This document shows, in pieces, positions 22,006 through 33,429 of a DNA stretch of 64,000 nt. A program made the translations under genes and the position numbers. Source of the stretch: Desmodus rotundus (taxonomy: Eukaryota > Chordata > Mammalia > Chiroptera > Phyllostomidae); contig NC_071397.1 of assembly GCF_022682495.2 (NCBI RefSeq), forward strand, positions 5,919,082 through 5,983,081, written 5' to 3'. The notes under the pieces were generated by a model. The model was given only the letters and a program-made list of their open reading frames with translations. It was not told where the DNA came from and searched no databases. The first letter of the stretch is position 1. The number at the start of each line of letters is the position of its first letter.

Positions 22006-24855
22006 ACATTTACTTTACTAGGAACTCAAGTTAAATAATCAAATCATGTTTCTTTTTCTATTCTGTTTCAGAATAAAAATCTTTATATATTTGTTTGCTG
22101 TAGAGGGAGATTATATTGAATCTAGAATTACAAGACAAAAGCCGTAGGAAGAGATTATGTATCTAACGTGCACTATTAAGCAGTGGGTGTCTGGTCAGAA
22201 TGACAGAAATTGTGAGCAATGGCCACAGATAAAACATATGGCTTTGGGAGAAACCTTCTAAAAGTTCATCACTTGCTTTGTTCCATCTGTGCCCAGCAGA
22301 GAAATCAGCCAAACAGATAAGATATTCCACTAAATTTGGGGGGAAAGGACTGTCCCAGATGACAAATTCAGGCACAATCATAAAGGAGAAGAGTGAATTC
22401 AGAATGGATGTGGCAGACATCTGTGGTGAGGAGGCCTGAAAACCACAAGGAAAAAACAACGACCCATTCCACCAGCACTCCATGTTCTCAGAACTAGGGA
22501 GCACCACTTTGATTTGGAATGCATGTGTCCGCCTCACACCGAAAGGACATTCTAACTTCCCAGATCCCCTTTCTAATCACAGCCCGTCGGGCTGCCGTCT
22601 AAAGTGAAATGTAATCTCCATGTGACAAATACAAAATGATGGAGAAAGTGTTTTCCTAACTCAAGTGAAATCTGGTTTTATGGTGTTCTTGCTCAAGAGA
22701 CATCTGTTAGCATATTTGGACTCGAATGTTCAGATGTGCACTTTGTGCCAAGAAAATGCTTCTGTGTCGCTGCTCTGCCGACAAGTCTGCTGTGGTAAAG
22801 CAGCTTTGAGGTGCACAGTTCAACTGGCTGGAGCCAGGCTGTGTTGGTAACTAGGGCCCCTCTCCTCTGTGGCTTGTACAATGACAGCAGCATCAGCTCT
22901 TGAACATCAGGGGCTGTTTTATTTTACCTTTTAAGAAAAGAAAAAAGGAAGATGGTATAACTTAGCACCTATATTAGCGATTAGGGTTACAGTCTTCTTA
23001 GACTTTTATAATGATTTGTTTTACAGCTTTATGTTTTTCACTGAGGAAAGGGGAAAAAAGATGCTTTGGAATAGTGGGTTATCTGTGTTTTTTCTGCACA
23101 TGGTGTATTAACTTTTTCCTATCTCTTCACTGTATCACTAGAGTTCATACTGACTGAAAGGGAACATACCCGCTGAATTTAGTGTTTAGAGATTTGATAT
23201 GGTCCTTTTCAAGTGAAGTGTGTTGAAAACGGCAGTCCCCATCAATCCTTTGGCCAGTAGGATAAAACATATCCTTTGTATAGATTTGAAAACACCTATT
23301 CTGTTTCTAAATTTTAACCTTGAAGTGACTCTGTTCCTAATAAATACTAATACCAAAAACCCGAGAATCATTTAAACTGGAACTTAAAATTAAACCTTCA
23401 TGACTTCTGAAATACTATTAATGCCATCATAAAAACTACATTTTTAAGGAGTTACGTAAATTCTTTTATGACACATGGTCTTATCCTTTCTCGAGAATGA
23501 AATCTTAGTTTTGTTAGACCACAGGTTTTATACTAGCAAGAAAGATTTTTAAACAAAGGGGGAAAATGGCAACAGTATAGTAATAATTTGTTTTCGGGGC
23601 TATGTAATGTACCAAACTCTCGACTTGATCTTTTAACTGTCTTTAACTGGCAGGAAATCTGTGAAAATTTATAGGATAGACATTAATTAATAGAGGTGAG
23701 GGTTTAATAAAGAATCTTTTAAACTTATTTTTACCACGTTTTAAGACACGTTATTTCTAGAGCCAAATTTCTTTCTGCTTACCCTTGCTGGGCAAGTTTC
23801 ATTTCCATTAATTCAATACATAAAATCTGCACCTTTTTTCCCCAAAGAAATATGCTCAAGTCGTGGTCTGCTTCATGGCTTGACGTACCACAATACATTG
23901 TTAAAGATACGTTACCGCAACAAAAACAAGCAAGTGCAGTATTCTTAGTACATTTCAAATAGAGCCAGGAAATGTCAAAGTATCATACTCTCCTTTAAAC
24001 CTCTGACATCAACATCACCATCCATACACATGCTTTGGAATCTACACTGCACTTACAGCCCTGTGCTGGGTGTTCGCATTCATTCACAATTGAATATACT
24101 TTAGATCAACTTGATAGCACACAGAGATTTTATGAAAAAAAAAAACCACAGTAATTATTCATCACCTTTTTCAAGAACCAATCACTTGAATACAGAAATA
24201 CCCAAATTAATTACTGTCAGTTGATATGATAAAGAAAAAGCATAAGAAAATCAAGATTAACTCACCTGAAGAAAGAAAATAACTGAATAAAAAATTAGAT
24301 GTCTTAATCTAGAAATTAGAAAGACAAAGAGGAAAAAATCTAGTACATGGCAGCTTTAAAACCTGGGCACTATGAATATTAAACCACACCAGAATTGTAC
24401 AATTTACAGTTTATACTTTCTCTCTGGCTTCCGGTGCCTCAAGCTTCATGTTGGTGATTTATGACTTATATTGTCAGTCAAAGCTCTTAATAAAAATACA
24501 GCTTTATGTCATTCAGCTGGGAATAGAGTTTTTCCCCTTTTCTCTGTAGAGCCTTTCGTACATATTGAATATATTCTAGTAGTAATTATGAAACGTGAGG
24601 TTATGGGGCCATCATTGATTGTCATCACACGCCACTCAAACTGCTTTCTGACGGCACAATGAGGTGACTAGAAATAGCTTTCTGCTGGTGCTGTCACATG
24701 CCTGAGTGTGCTGGGCTGTAAGGACACAGAAGGCTTTCATACTCCCTGAGGGGTAGGACACTTCCAGACGTTTTCATGGCACAATCATATCGGGCTCTTT
24801 GGGCTTGGGAAATCTAGCCTTCCTACACAGGCTCTTCTCACACACATTGTTCTCT
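22006..24855. other. repeat-free stretch of about 2.8 kb
   Basis: I see no recognisable transposon in this interval, unlike most of the window. A 124-codon minus-strand frame (22163-22537) shows no family signature, signal sequence or codon pattern that would support a gene. 24430-24790 has a balanced composition that could be a conserved non-coding element, but this cannot be shown from one sequence. Confidence 0.4.
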
Positions 24856-25084
24856 AGCGTGCAGTCAAAAAGGGGTTTCCAAAGTGGGGTGCACGCACTC
24901 CAGGGGACTGTAAGATTCTGATTCATTGATTATGAAAAGAAGATATTATCACTTATATAACCGTTACCTTTATTGTATACTTAAAAAATGTCTATGTCTC
25001 AAAATGTACATAATAGTGCAGGAGTACATATGCATGTATAATTTATAAGTGGGTAAATATACTTGTATGAGGAGTGTCCACTTG
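24856..25084. other. unclear, possibly old DNA-transposon relic
   Basis: GGGTTTCCAAAGTGGGGTGC followed by ACGCACTCCAGGGG resembles the terminal part of a hAT-type element, but no matching opposite end was found. Confidence 0.25.
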
Positions 25085-25885
25085 AAAGTCTTTTTTGTAA
25101 TAGCCTTAGTAAGGTAAAATTCACATACCATAGGATTCACCCATTTCAAATATACAATTCAATGGTTTAGAGTACATTCACAGAGGTGGACAACCATCAC
25201 CATAATCAATTTTGTAACATTTTCACTGCCTCGAAAGCAACTGTCTATCTTTCACCTACCACCTCCCTACACTTCTCTCTGACCTTGGCCCTAACCAACC
25301 ACTAATCGATCTACTTTCTGTCTCTAGAGATTTGCTTATTCTGGACATTTCATATAAATGGAATCATATAATGTGTGATGTATTGTGACTGGATTCCTTC
25401 ACTTAGCATAGTGTTTTCAGAGGTATATCACTGTTGTAGCAAATATCAGTACCTCACTCCTTTTAAAGGCTGAGTGATATTCCCTTACACAGCTATATCA
25501 CATTTTGTGTATCCATTTATCAGTTGATGGACGTTGGGTTTTTCCTACCTTTTGGCTATTGTAAATGATGCTGCTATGAACATTCATGTTTAAGTTTTCA
25601 TGTGGACACATGTTTTCACCTTTCTTGGGTATACACCTAAGAGTGGAATTGCTAGGTGAAATGGTGACTCTACTATTTAACTTTTTGAGGAACTGTCAGA
25701 CCATTTTCCAAGGCAGCTGTACCAATTTTATGTTGCCACCAGCAGCTTATGAGTGCTCTAATTCCTCTACATCCTTACAAACACTTGTCACCAAACTTTT
25801 TTATCCTAGCCATCCTGCTGGGTGCGAAGGGGTGTCTCATAGTTTTAACTGGCACTTCCTCAGTGACTAATGATGTTGATGGTTT
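25085..25885 (-). repeat. L1M 3' region, antisense
   Basis: Antisense L1 text runs continuously: AGCCTTAGTAAGGTAAAATTCACATACCAT (25101-25130), ATAAATGGAATCATATAATG at about 25354, CACTTAGCATAGTGTTTTCA at about 25401, CATTTATCAGTTGATGGACG at about 25515, and GAACTGTCAGACCATTTTCC at about 25691. It covers the ORF2 C-terminus and 3' UTR of an L1MB/MC-type element and has no intact frame. Confidence 0.88.
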
Positions 25886-26629
25886 TTAAACTAATGGCGT
25901 GCAAGAAAAAAGGAGCACCCTTAGATAACACACAAATCAAGACAAAAAGCGTGGGAGACCAGTGGGGCAACGAAAGATCAACCAGGGGTAGACATTCAGA
26001 CACCACCTCCAAATGGAAGCCCGCGTCCAGTACAATTCTGAGGAACATGCAGCGAGTCACTTTCATGGTCACCACTTCTTAACCTGATACACGTCTCCAC
26101 TCTTACTACAAAGAGGTGGCGGCAACAATGCTTTCGTTACTTCCTGGGCACACCATCAGCAGTCCACAAAAGGTACACTGAGGGACAACTTTGAGCGAGG
26201 TGCTCTACAAGGAGCAAGAGGCCACTGCCTGTGTAACAGCTCTCTTCAGACCCCAAAGAACCACATCGAATTTTTAAAATATAGCAAAATACAATGTAAG
26301 CAACTGCCCTTTTTAAAAAACTAAATTATACTACTCTGGTATTATGCAACAACAGTGACAGTCAACATTTCTAGTTAGCAAAACTGAAGCAGGGTGCAGC
26401 CAAGAGGAGGGCCCCAAGAAGGGATTTGTAATGGGGTACAGGACTCGGGGTGTCCAGGAAATATTACAAAAATGTATGTAGGATGTCTTCACCCCCACAG
26501 GCCTGAGCCAAGGGGGATGGGACACATGGAACAGGGCCATTCAGAGCTTTTTTGGGTAGCAAGAGCTTTGCAGCTAACCCCTGGCACAGTCATTTAACAT
26601 ATCTATAACCTTTAACTGGTTTCATGGAT
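25886..26629. other. unassigned DNA between L1M and LTR-like element
   Basis: No exon or repeat is recognised. Short frames occur on both strands (25860-26082) that mirror each other and lack motifs. Confidence 0.35.
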
Positions 26630-27486
26630 ATGTTAAATAGCTGTGGCCCTGCTTTGAGCCAGGGAGATGGGAGTGACTTCCACCCAAGATGGGTCTGGGA
26701 AGCAACTCCCCCTGGTTACAGGGCCTGCGTGAGAGCTTGGAGAAGATTGGCTCCATGCCATGGGGCCACACCTGCCCAGACTTACTATGGCAGCCCAGTA
26801 AAGCTGGAAGAATACAGGGATGCTGGCAGGTGTAGCTGACGGTAGGAGGAGTCGGAAATGGGGCTGCAAAGGAAGATGGGTGCTGGGATTTAAACCTAAG
26901 CCCGGCAGCCATAGAGTAAGAAGAGACCATGCGGCTCTGAAGTAAAGGAGAGACCACGCTGCTCCAAAAGTAAATGGGGAGGAGACCATGCGGCTCTGAA
27001 GGAAGGAGTGAACCACGAGGCTCTGAAGCAAGTAGATAGATAGAGGTCCATGTGGTTCTGAAGTGGGGAAAAGGACCACGCGGTTCTGAAGGAGAGTAGA
27101 GAGGACCACGAGGTTTTGGAGTGCTTCTTCTTGCCAAGCAGCTTAGGCAGCAGGAGAGACTTTGCAGCCATAGAAAAAGGGGAGAAAGGACTCTTGCTGC
27201 TGGGCCATGAGAAGGTGCCACATGGCTTTTGGATTAACTGGAGATCGCAGCAGCCACACAGCTGATGGTGCCGGGAGCCTGAATCACGGACTTCTACTTC
27301 TTTTCCTGAGACACAGTACCCCGGACTGGGCACAGGGAGAGGGAAGGACTGTGCATCTGTGGGTATTCTAGAGGACTTTAGTATCTTATTGAAGACATTA
27401 GGCCATTATTCTAAGTTTGTGTAACTTTCAAATAAACAATTCCTTTCCTTTTCACCAGTCTCTGGCATTGAGAGACGTCTTTCCTC
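26630..27486 (+). mobile_element. LTR-like element with internal tandem array
   Basis: It begins TGTTAAATAGCTGTGGCC. It has a polyadenylation signal AATAAA at about 27431, a CT-rich U5-like run (CCTTTTCACCAGTCTCTGG), and just downstream a primer-binding-site-like TGGCGGCGGGCATTTCGAAC at 27487. This order (unique region, AATAAA, short R/U5, PBS) is what an endogenous retroviral LTR shows. No target duplication, no second LTR and no gag/pol text was found, and the CA terminus before the PBS is not obvious, so the boundaries and class are uncertain. A non-LTR composite is the alternative. Confidence 0.45.
26925..27120. repeat. degenerate 26-36 bp tandem array (about 7 units)
   Basis: Units built on GACCA(T/C)GCGGCTCTGAAG begin at 26925, 26952, 26984, 27010, 27046, 27074 and 27104. 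Spacing is 27, 32, 26, 36, 28 and 30 bp. The core is conserved, while the purine-rich spacers vary in length. Confidence 0.9.
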
Positions 27487-28349
27487 TGGCGGCGGGCATT
27501 TCGAACCTAGCAGGTGGGCGTGGGGGGAAGGAACCTCCAGAGACAGAAAGGCGGAATCCTTTCTGTAATAATTTATTGTGAACCACCCCTCCTCTGCTCT
27601 GTAACAAAACTGCTTTTGGAAATTGCATAGGTTGGTGAAATCCAGAAGTCTGGGAACTTCTGCTTCAGTAGATGCCTTCCACTCTAGACAGGACCTACGG
27701 TCTCCCCAACTAATGTCCCTGCTGCTCTCCTAACCCTGGAAAACCAAGTCTTCAAATGCTACCCATTTTAAAAACCCAACCCCGTATTCATTCAGTCAGT
27801 GAGCCAGTCAGCTTACTCAAATATTTACTGACCGTCTAAGTGGAAGGCACCATGCTTGGCTGAATGGGTTAGGACAGCGAGTGTGCCCAGATGATCAGCT
27901 CGTGAATCCTGCTCTCAAGGGTCTTATACATCATGCTCTCCACCAAGTCTCCGGTGACAGACTGATTAACAGTTTGTGAATCACATCATCTGTTAATGGA
28001 ATGATGAAGGGCCAGACTCTTTAAAATCAGAATTGCTTTGTAGCAAAATGTAGCACATGGAGGTCACAGTGCCTACGACACAGTACAGTCCCAGAAAAGG
28101 CTTTTTGGATGAGTCGCAGCTTTAAATAGGAAAGAGGGCAATAATAAAGGTTTGTACCTTAAGTCAGACCAGCGAAGCAGAGCTTCCTAGCTCCGTAAAT
28201 CTAAGAACTAATGTCAACAAGTCTTCTGATTATTTTACCATGAAAGAAAATGCCCTAATGATTAGTTCTTTTTTAACTAATCCTTCTTATTCCTCCAATA
28301 CCAGAGTGGTTGTTTCTGAATAAAAAGTCTCCTTTTTCCTTTTTGCACA
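27487..28349. other. unassigned DNA with a possible L2-like piece
   Basis: 27785-27960 (TACTCAAATATTTACTGACC, then GGCACCATGCTTGG) resembles the antisense L2 phrase 'ATTTATTGAGCACCTACTATGTGCCAGGCAC'. The rest is unassigned. Confidence 0.35.
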
Positions 28350-28660
28350 GCCTTCTCTCTCTAATCCTCACCCTGCTGAATTTAATTGCCTTGGCAATGC
28401 CAAAACAATGTCTGATCCTAATAGGTCAGCATTGATCGCTTTAAACCAATTGGTTCCTTCATTAGCAAGAAAATGAAGTAAAGAGAAAAGGCAGGTGGCT
28501 CCCGAACAGGCTGCTAGGCTTTTGCTCCGCTTGCAGTGCCTCTCTCTCATTATATAGTAGCTGATCGATTGGCAACTTGCTGAAAATCCACAAAAACTAT
28601 TCATCACTTTTGACACGGACCTGTTTTAACAGGCCACTCAGCTCAAGATTTGTATACCCC
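28350..28660. other. candidate conserved non-coding element
   Basis: A repeat-free block with many homeodomain-like cores (TAATTG at 28383, ATTGATCG at 28431, ATTAGC at 28461, ATCGATTGG at 28564) and no coding frame of note. The motif density and absence of repeats suggest a regulatory element, but single-sequence evidence is weak. Confidence 0.25.
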
Positions 28661-29214
28661 AGACAGTTTATTTGTGGGGCCCATCACATTCTTTCTAGAC
28701 AGATCCTCTCTGAAGACGATATGGAGAAAAAGGAGGACACACCATCCGAACAATCACGCCCTGGCAGGGCATCAGGTAAAGGCCGGAGCGAGATATCCCA
28801 GGAGGACGGCTCTTCTCCCAGTGTCTAGATCCTATGGCATTGGAAAGGTAGGCATGGTGAGGAACTAGTCTCGGTGATACCAGCAAGTGGGAGGAAGAAG
28901 GGATCTAAAAATATCGATCATTACCAAAGGGAAGGAGAAGAAAACAAGCTCAAAGATGGGAAGGGAATACAAAAAAGAAGAGAAAAGAAAACACACACAG
29001 GAAAAGCACGATACATTCAGACTGCACTATTTGGTTGGAGGAAGTAAACTCAGGAAAAGAGCAGGCTAAGTTTTGTCAGATGGCCTGGGGAACCACCTCT
29101 CTGCCAGAATCAATGAGTCACTTATTCCTGGGGCAACAGGGCTCTGATCCCCATAATACTGGCTAAGCACTGCTTCAAGCTAGGAAAAACAGACTGGGGA
29201 GGGAGGTATTACCC
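28661..29214. other. unassigned DNA
   Basis: A purine-rich segment (28890-29020) is present. No exon or repeat is recognised. Confidence 0.35.
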
Positions 29215-29465
29215 AGTCTTGACTGAGCGTCTACTCTATGCCGGAAACTGTATACTAGGCACTTTACATCAGAGAATTTGTTGAGCCTGATGATGACCTG
29301 ACAAAGGGGTCATTTCTATCCTCATCTTACATACTAACGCAATAAGACTCAGAGCCATAAAGTAACTTACCCAACTAGACAGAGCCAGAAAGTGGTGGCA
29401 GGCAGAATTTGAATGCTGTCTGTTCAATTGCAAAGCCCATGCCCTTTTAATAACCTCTGATAGGG
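29215..29465 (-). repeat. MIR SINE, antisense
   Basis: CTATGCCGGAAACTGTATAC followed by TAGGCACTTTACATCAG (29234-29270), 'TATCCTCATCTTACA', then 'TAAAGTAACTTACCCAACTAGACAGAGCCAGAAAGTGG' (29358-29395) and GGCAGAATTTGAATGCTGTC. This is the full-order antisense MIR, including its tRNA-like end. Confidence 0.85.
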
Positions 29466-30234
29466 AATTTGAAAATAAAAGTCAAAAAACAAATACAGAA
29501 TTAACTTACAAAGTATAAAAATAAAGGAAAATAAGACACTGATTTTTAAAGGAAATTAGAAGAGTGGAAGGAACACGTAAACACATTTTATGTACTGCAT
29601 TATCGCTTTCCTCCCAGTGGGTTCTTGGTCATTGACTCCTGGTCTTGCGCATTTGAAGGGGACGGACCAGCACTGTTGACGGCAGGCCTCCCTTTCTCTT
29701 GCTGCCTTTCTCCATAGCCAGCAGGGTAGCTGAGGAGAACTGGCCTTAAAAGCAATCAAATGCCAAAGTCGTAGGTCAATTTTCTCCTATGTTTCAAATC
29801 CAGAAACGGAAACAATTTATTTCAACTTACATGTCGGTAATTCCCTGTCCTCACAGAATCAAGATCTAAGAAAAACTTTTCATTTCTCATACAGTCTGAT
29901 GCTTCACCATACTTACTCAGCAAAAAGCACTGATCAGTAAGTGAATTTAATCCCCGTTTATGAAACACCTTTCACGTTCAGGGTACCTACTTACGCCTGA
30001 ATGAACACTTTCACGATTATTGAACACAAATACAAGGTATAAATTATCTCAAATATTATTACAATGTTGACATATAGGAGAATATCAGCAATAATTGAAA
30101 TAAGAAATAATCAAGAGGTAAAAGTTTTTGTAAATAATCAAATTTACCACTAATGATAGACCCATTGAGATGTTGAGCCTCTTGAGATCTTTATTCCATT
30201 AAAAATAATAGGGGAAAGATAAGGAAAAAGAAAG
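29466..30234. other. unassigned DNA
   Basis: AT-rich. No exon or repeat is recognised. Confidence 0.35.
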
Positions 30235-30662
30235 GGATATTTATTAGGGGCCTACCATCTGTGCTAGGTAGTATGTTAACATCCTTGGGAAACGGAAATG
30301 AAAACACCAGGGCACGGTTCTCTAGGAGTTCAGAGCCTGGTAGAAGAGACGAGATGTCTGGTAAACCACTCGTCCATCCACTCTCTCATCCTTCCTTCAT
30401 ATGTCCAACCAACAACTATCTACTGAGAACCTGCGATGTGTTAGTGAGCACCATGCTGGGTGGTAGGGAATACAACCATGAACGAGGAAGAAAGGGTCTT
30501 TGCCGCCATTAACTCAGAGTCTAATGGGGGAAACAGCAACTATAATAAAATACGGTAAGTGCTATGATAGGAGAAAGACACAATAGTCTGGTAGCCTGGG
30601 ATAAGGATGCCGCTGGTGAAGAATAAATCAGGGCATGTTAGCCAGACTTAAAGAAATTCTGC
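30235..30662 (-). repeat. L2 LINE relic, antisense (part 1)
   Basis: The text 'CTACTGAGAACCTGCGATGTG', 'AGCACCATGCTGGGTGGTAGGGAATACAACCATGAAC' (30447-30483) and ACGGTAAGTGCTATGATAGG (about 30552) follows the antisense L2 consensus. An earlier 'TTTATTAGGGGCCTACCATCTGTGCTAGG' gives a second copy of the same end. It continues at 31180 after an LTR insertion. Confidence 0.65.
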
Positions 30663-30664
30663 GG

Positions 30665-31178
30665 GCACGTCACTCAGTGGCAGCCAGCCGCCAGTGTGCC
30701 CCTCAATTGTTATCTTCTGTTATTCAAGTCCATGTGCAGCTCCCCCCCATACCTACGTATTCTAGAAATGACGATGTGTGACATCTGCGGTTAGGTTAAA
30801 AAAAGAAACTGCAGCGTCTGCTTTGCTCTCTCTTGGATCACTCTGGGGGAAGACAGCCACCATGCTGCGAGGAGACTCTGCAGTCCCTAGAGATGCCAGA
30901 ATGGGGAGGAACTCAGGCCTCTGCCAACAGCCAGCATCAACTTACCAGCCATGTAAGTGGCTGTCTTCACAAATGAACCCCTCAAGGCTAGTCAGACCTT
31001 CGTAGGGCTACAGCTCTGACTGACATTTTTGCTACAATGAGACCTCAAGTTAGAACCCCCTGGCTCAACCAGTCTCAAATTCCTAATCTATAAAATGTGA
31101 GATAATAAACAGCTGTTGTTTTAAGTTACTATGTCTGGGGTAATTTGTTACCCAGCAATAGGTGGGTAATACACATAG
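30665..31178 (+). mobile_element. MaLR/ERVL-type solo LTR (MLT1-like)
   Basis: The 3' two-thirds are clear: GCCAACAGCCAGCATCAACT at about 30924, TACCAGCCATGTAAGTGG, TGTGAGATAATAAACAGCTG at about 31098 with the AATAAA signal, TTGTTTTAAGTTACTATGTC and 'GGGTAATTTGTTACCCAGCAATAGGTGGGTAATACAC' (31138-31174) as the 3' end. These are hallmark phrases of ancient mammalian LTRs. The 5' boundary is inferred from the break in L2. There is no coding sequence. Confidence 0.72.
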
Positions 31179-31179
31179 C

Positions 31180-31330
31180 ATTTAAGATAGGGGGGAGGTG
31201 TTGGGACCAGAAGCTAGAAGGGGCCAGATCAAGTGAAACTTTGAACAAAAAGTGTGTTACACTTGACCCTGAAAACAATGGGGTATCATTGGAGGAGGGA
31301 AATGACAGTCAGGTTTATATTTAGCAAAAG
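31180..31330 (-). repeat. L2 LINE relic, antisense (part 2)
   Basis: AGAAGCTAGAAGGGGCCAGA, 'CAATGGGGTATCATTGGAGGAGGGAAATGACAG' (31279-31311) matches the antisense L2 phrase 'ATGGGAAGCCATTGGAGGGTTTTGAGCAGAGGAGTGACATG'. It resumes the L2 interrupted at 30662. Confidence 0.6.
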
Positions 31331-32685
31331 CACCACCTGGGTATGAAAAACGTACTGAAGAAAAACAAAACCAGAGTCGAAAAGCTCAGGCACTGCACTA
31401 AATGCAAACCTAGCACTGACACTAAGATTCGATTCTCTCAACCTCCTCCAACTTCTTCTTTAACCCACGCTGAGTCGTCTTTCCACTTGCAGACTTGGAT
31501 AAAATGTCCCACTGAGACAGGATAGTAAGAAGCTAGGAAAATTCCTTAGCAAGTGGAATAGGGAAACTGAGACAGAAAAGCTGAACACAACAGCCAAGCA
31601 ATTCCAGCCAGGTGCAGATGGTCACCAGGGAAGAAGGTCCCCAGTACCCGGCGGGGGGCAGAACTGAGAAAACAAGGACCTCACCCCAAGGGTAACATTT
31701 CCTCCCCTGGCCTTTCCTCCCTGGAGGCAACATCTAGCCCTCAGTTACATTTCAGCTTCAGGGCCAGAAAAGCAGTAAAACCAGGTGGGTGAAGCCAGAA
31801 TCAACTGCAATGACGAATGAGCCCCTGCCCTCATGGTGACCAATCAGTGGAGACCACGACCCTAAAAAAGCACACCTGGAGAACTGATGCACATTCTGCA
31901 AAACCCTCCCCTGATGCCTCCCCTAAGATTCCCGCCTGCAAGAAAGAGGTGAAAAGCCTTCAGCTAAAGGCCACAGTACTCGCTCTCCCTCTGGGGAGCA
32001 GGCCACAGGATTTCCTCCTTCTTCCCCCACTTCTTTCTTCACAGGCACATGTCTGCTAAACTCTAAGGCAATGGGCGGCTGGCAGCTCGTCTCAGACTGA
32101 TCCCCTGAACCCGTCCCTGAGGCCCCCTTTCTCTGACTTCCCAGGGACCTCAGGCAGCCCAGCCTAGGCTCTCCTGTTGCTTCTTGTTTCACTGTCCCCA
32201 GCTTTAATAAATGGATCCTCATAGTCACCTGGACTTGTGTTTGAAATCTTCCCTACACGAAGTCAAGCACCCACACACTACAGCTGTTCCTGGGCAGACC
32301 CGCTAAGGGCCAGGCCCCTGTCTGGTAATGATACTGCTTCCCAAACAGTTGTCAAAGGTTGCAGGAAGTGCAGAGAAGTTAACTTCCCGTGGGGTAAAAC
32401 CACCTGCTGTGTGTGTGCAGTGGTTTTAAGGTGGAGGCCAGCACAGCAATGCACTGTATCACGTTTTTTCCTCATTTGACCTTTATCTTCACCACTCTGG
32501 GCTGAAACCTACCAAAGACAGTATCGCAGGCTCTATACTTTATTGCTGTAATGTTGAATACAGTAGCCACGAACTATAGTTACCTAGAGATAGAAATGTA
32601 GCTAATCCAAATTGAGATATTCTGTAAGTGTAAAATACACATTGATTTTTGAAGACTCAGCATTAAAAAATGAGAGTTGAAAATA
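31331..32685. other. unassigned DNA
   Basis: Moderately GC-rich. No exon or repeat is recognised. The opposed frames at 31817-32059 (+) and 31923-32228 (-) overlap and neither has a motif. Confidence 0.35.
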
Positions 32686-33262
32686 CCTCATTAATAATTT
32701 TTTATATTTGAAAATCTGAAAATATATTTGAACAATGGAATGTAATTCAGACTTAAAAAGAGAAGAAAATCCTGTCATTTGTGACACCATGGATGAAGCT
32801 AGAGGACATTACGCTAAGTGAAGAAAGCAAGACACAGAAGGACAAATACCACCAGCATATCACTTATATGAGGCTCTAAAATAGTCAAATTCAAAGATGC
32901 GGAGACCAGAATGGCAGTTGCCAGGGGCCAGGTTAGGGGTTAACAGGGAGGTGTTAGTCCAGTGGTACAAAGTCTAAATCACGAAAGATGACTAAGATCT
33001 AGAGATCTACTGTATAGTTTAGTGCCTGTTGTTAACTGTATTGTTACGCTTAAATATTTGCTAAGGGGCTATATCTATGTTAAGTGTTCTCATCACCATC
33101 ACAAACAAAGGGGGCAGCAGAGAACTTTTAGACGTAAAGGACATGTTTATGTACTAGATTGTGGCCACAGGTATAGACTTACCTCCAAACTCAGCAAACT
33201 GCATACATTAAATGAGTACAGCTTTTTTGTTATATCAATTATAACTAAAAAGGGGGTTTAAA
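32686..33262 (+). repeat. L1M 3' end, sense
   Basis: 'TGAACAATGGAATGTAATTCAGACTTAAAAAG' (32729-32760), TTTGTGACACCATGGATGAA, 'TGGCAGTTGCCAGGGGCCAG' and GTTGTTAACTGTATTG follow the ORF2 end and 3' UTR of L1MB/MC-type elements. The 79-codon frame at 33022-33261 is 3' UTR text, not a gene. Confidence 0.85.
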
Positions 33263-33429
33263 AATATGTAATAAATCATTTTAAACATTGATTACATGTT
33301 GATTATATTTTGAATATACTCCTTTAAATAAAATACATTATTAAAATTAATTTCACCTTTTTTAATGTGGTTACTGGAGAATTTAAAACAACATATTTCT
33401 GTTGGACAGCACTGTTCTGGAGGACGTGG
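33263..33429. other. AT-rich spacer
   Basis: It has nothing recognisable and lies between L1M and L2. Confidence 0.3.

Noticed and set aside
22163..22537. 124-codon minus-strand frame in repeat-free DNA
   Set aside because: No recognisable family, no splice or promoter support, and mixed hydrophobic composition without a clear membrane pattern. It could not be supported as a gene.
26622..27333. Overlapping minus-strand open frames of 199, 158 and 145 codons
   Set aside because: All three frames of the same strand are open because the purine-rich tandem array lacks stop complements. They contain no domain or signal, and lie in an LTR-like repeat.
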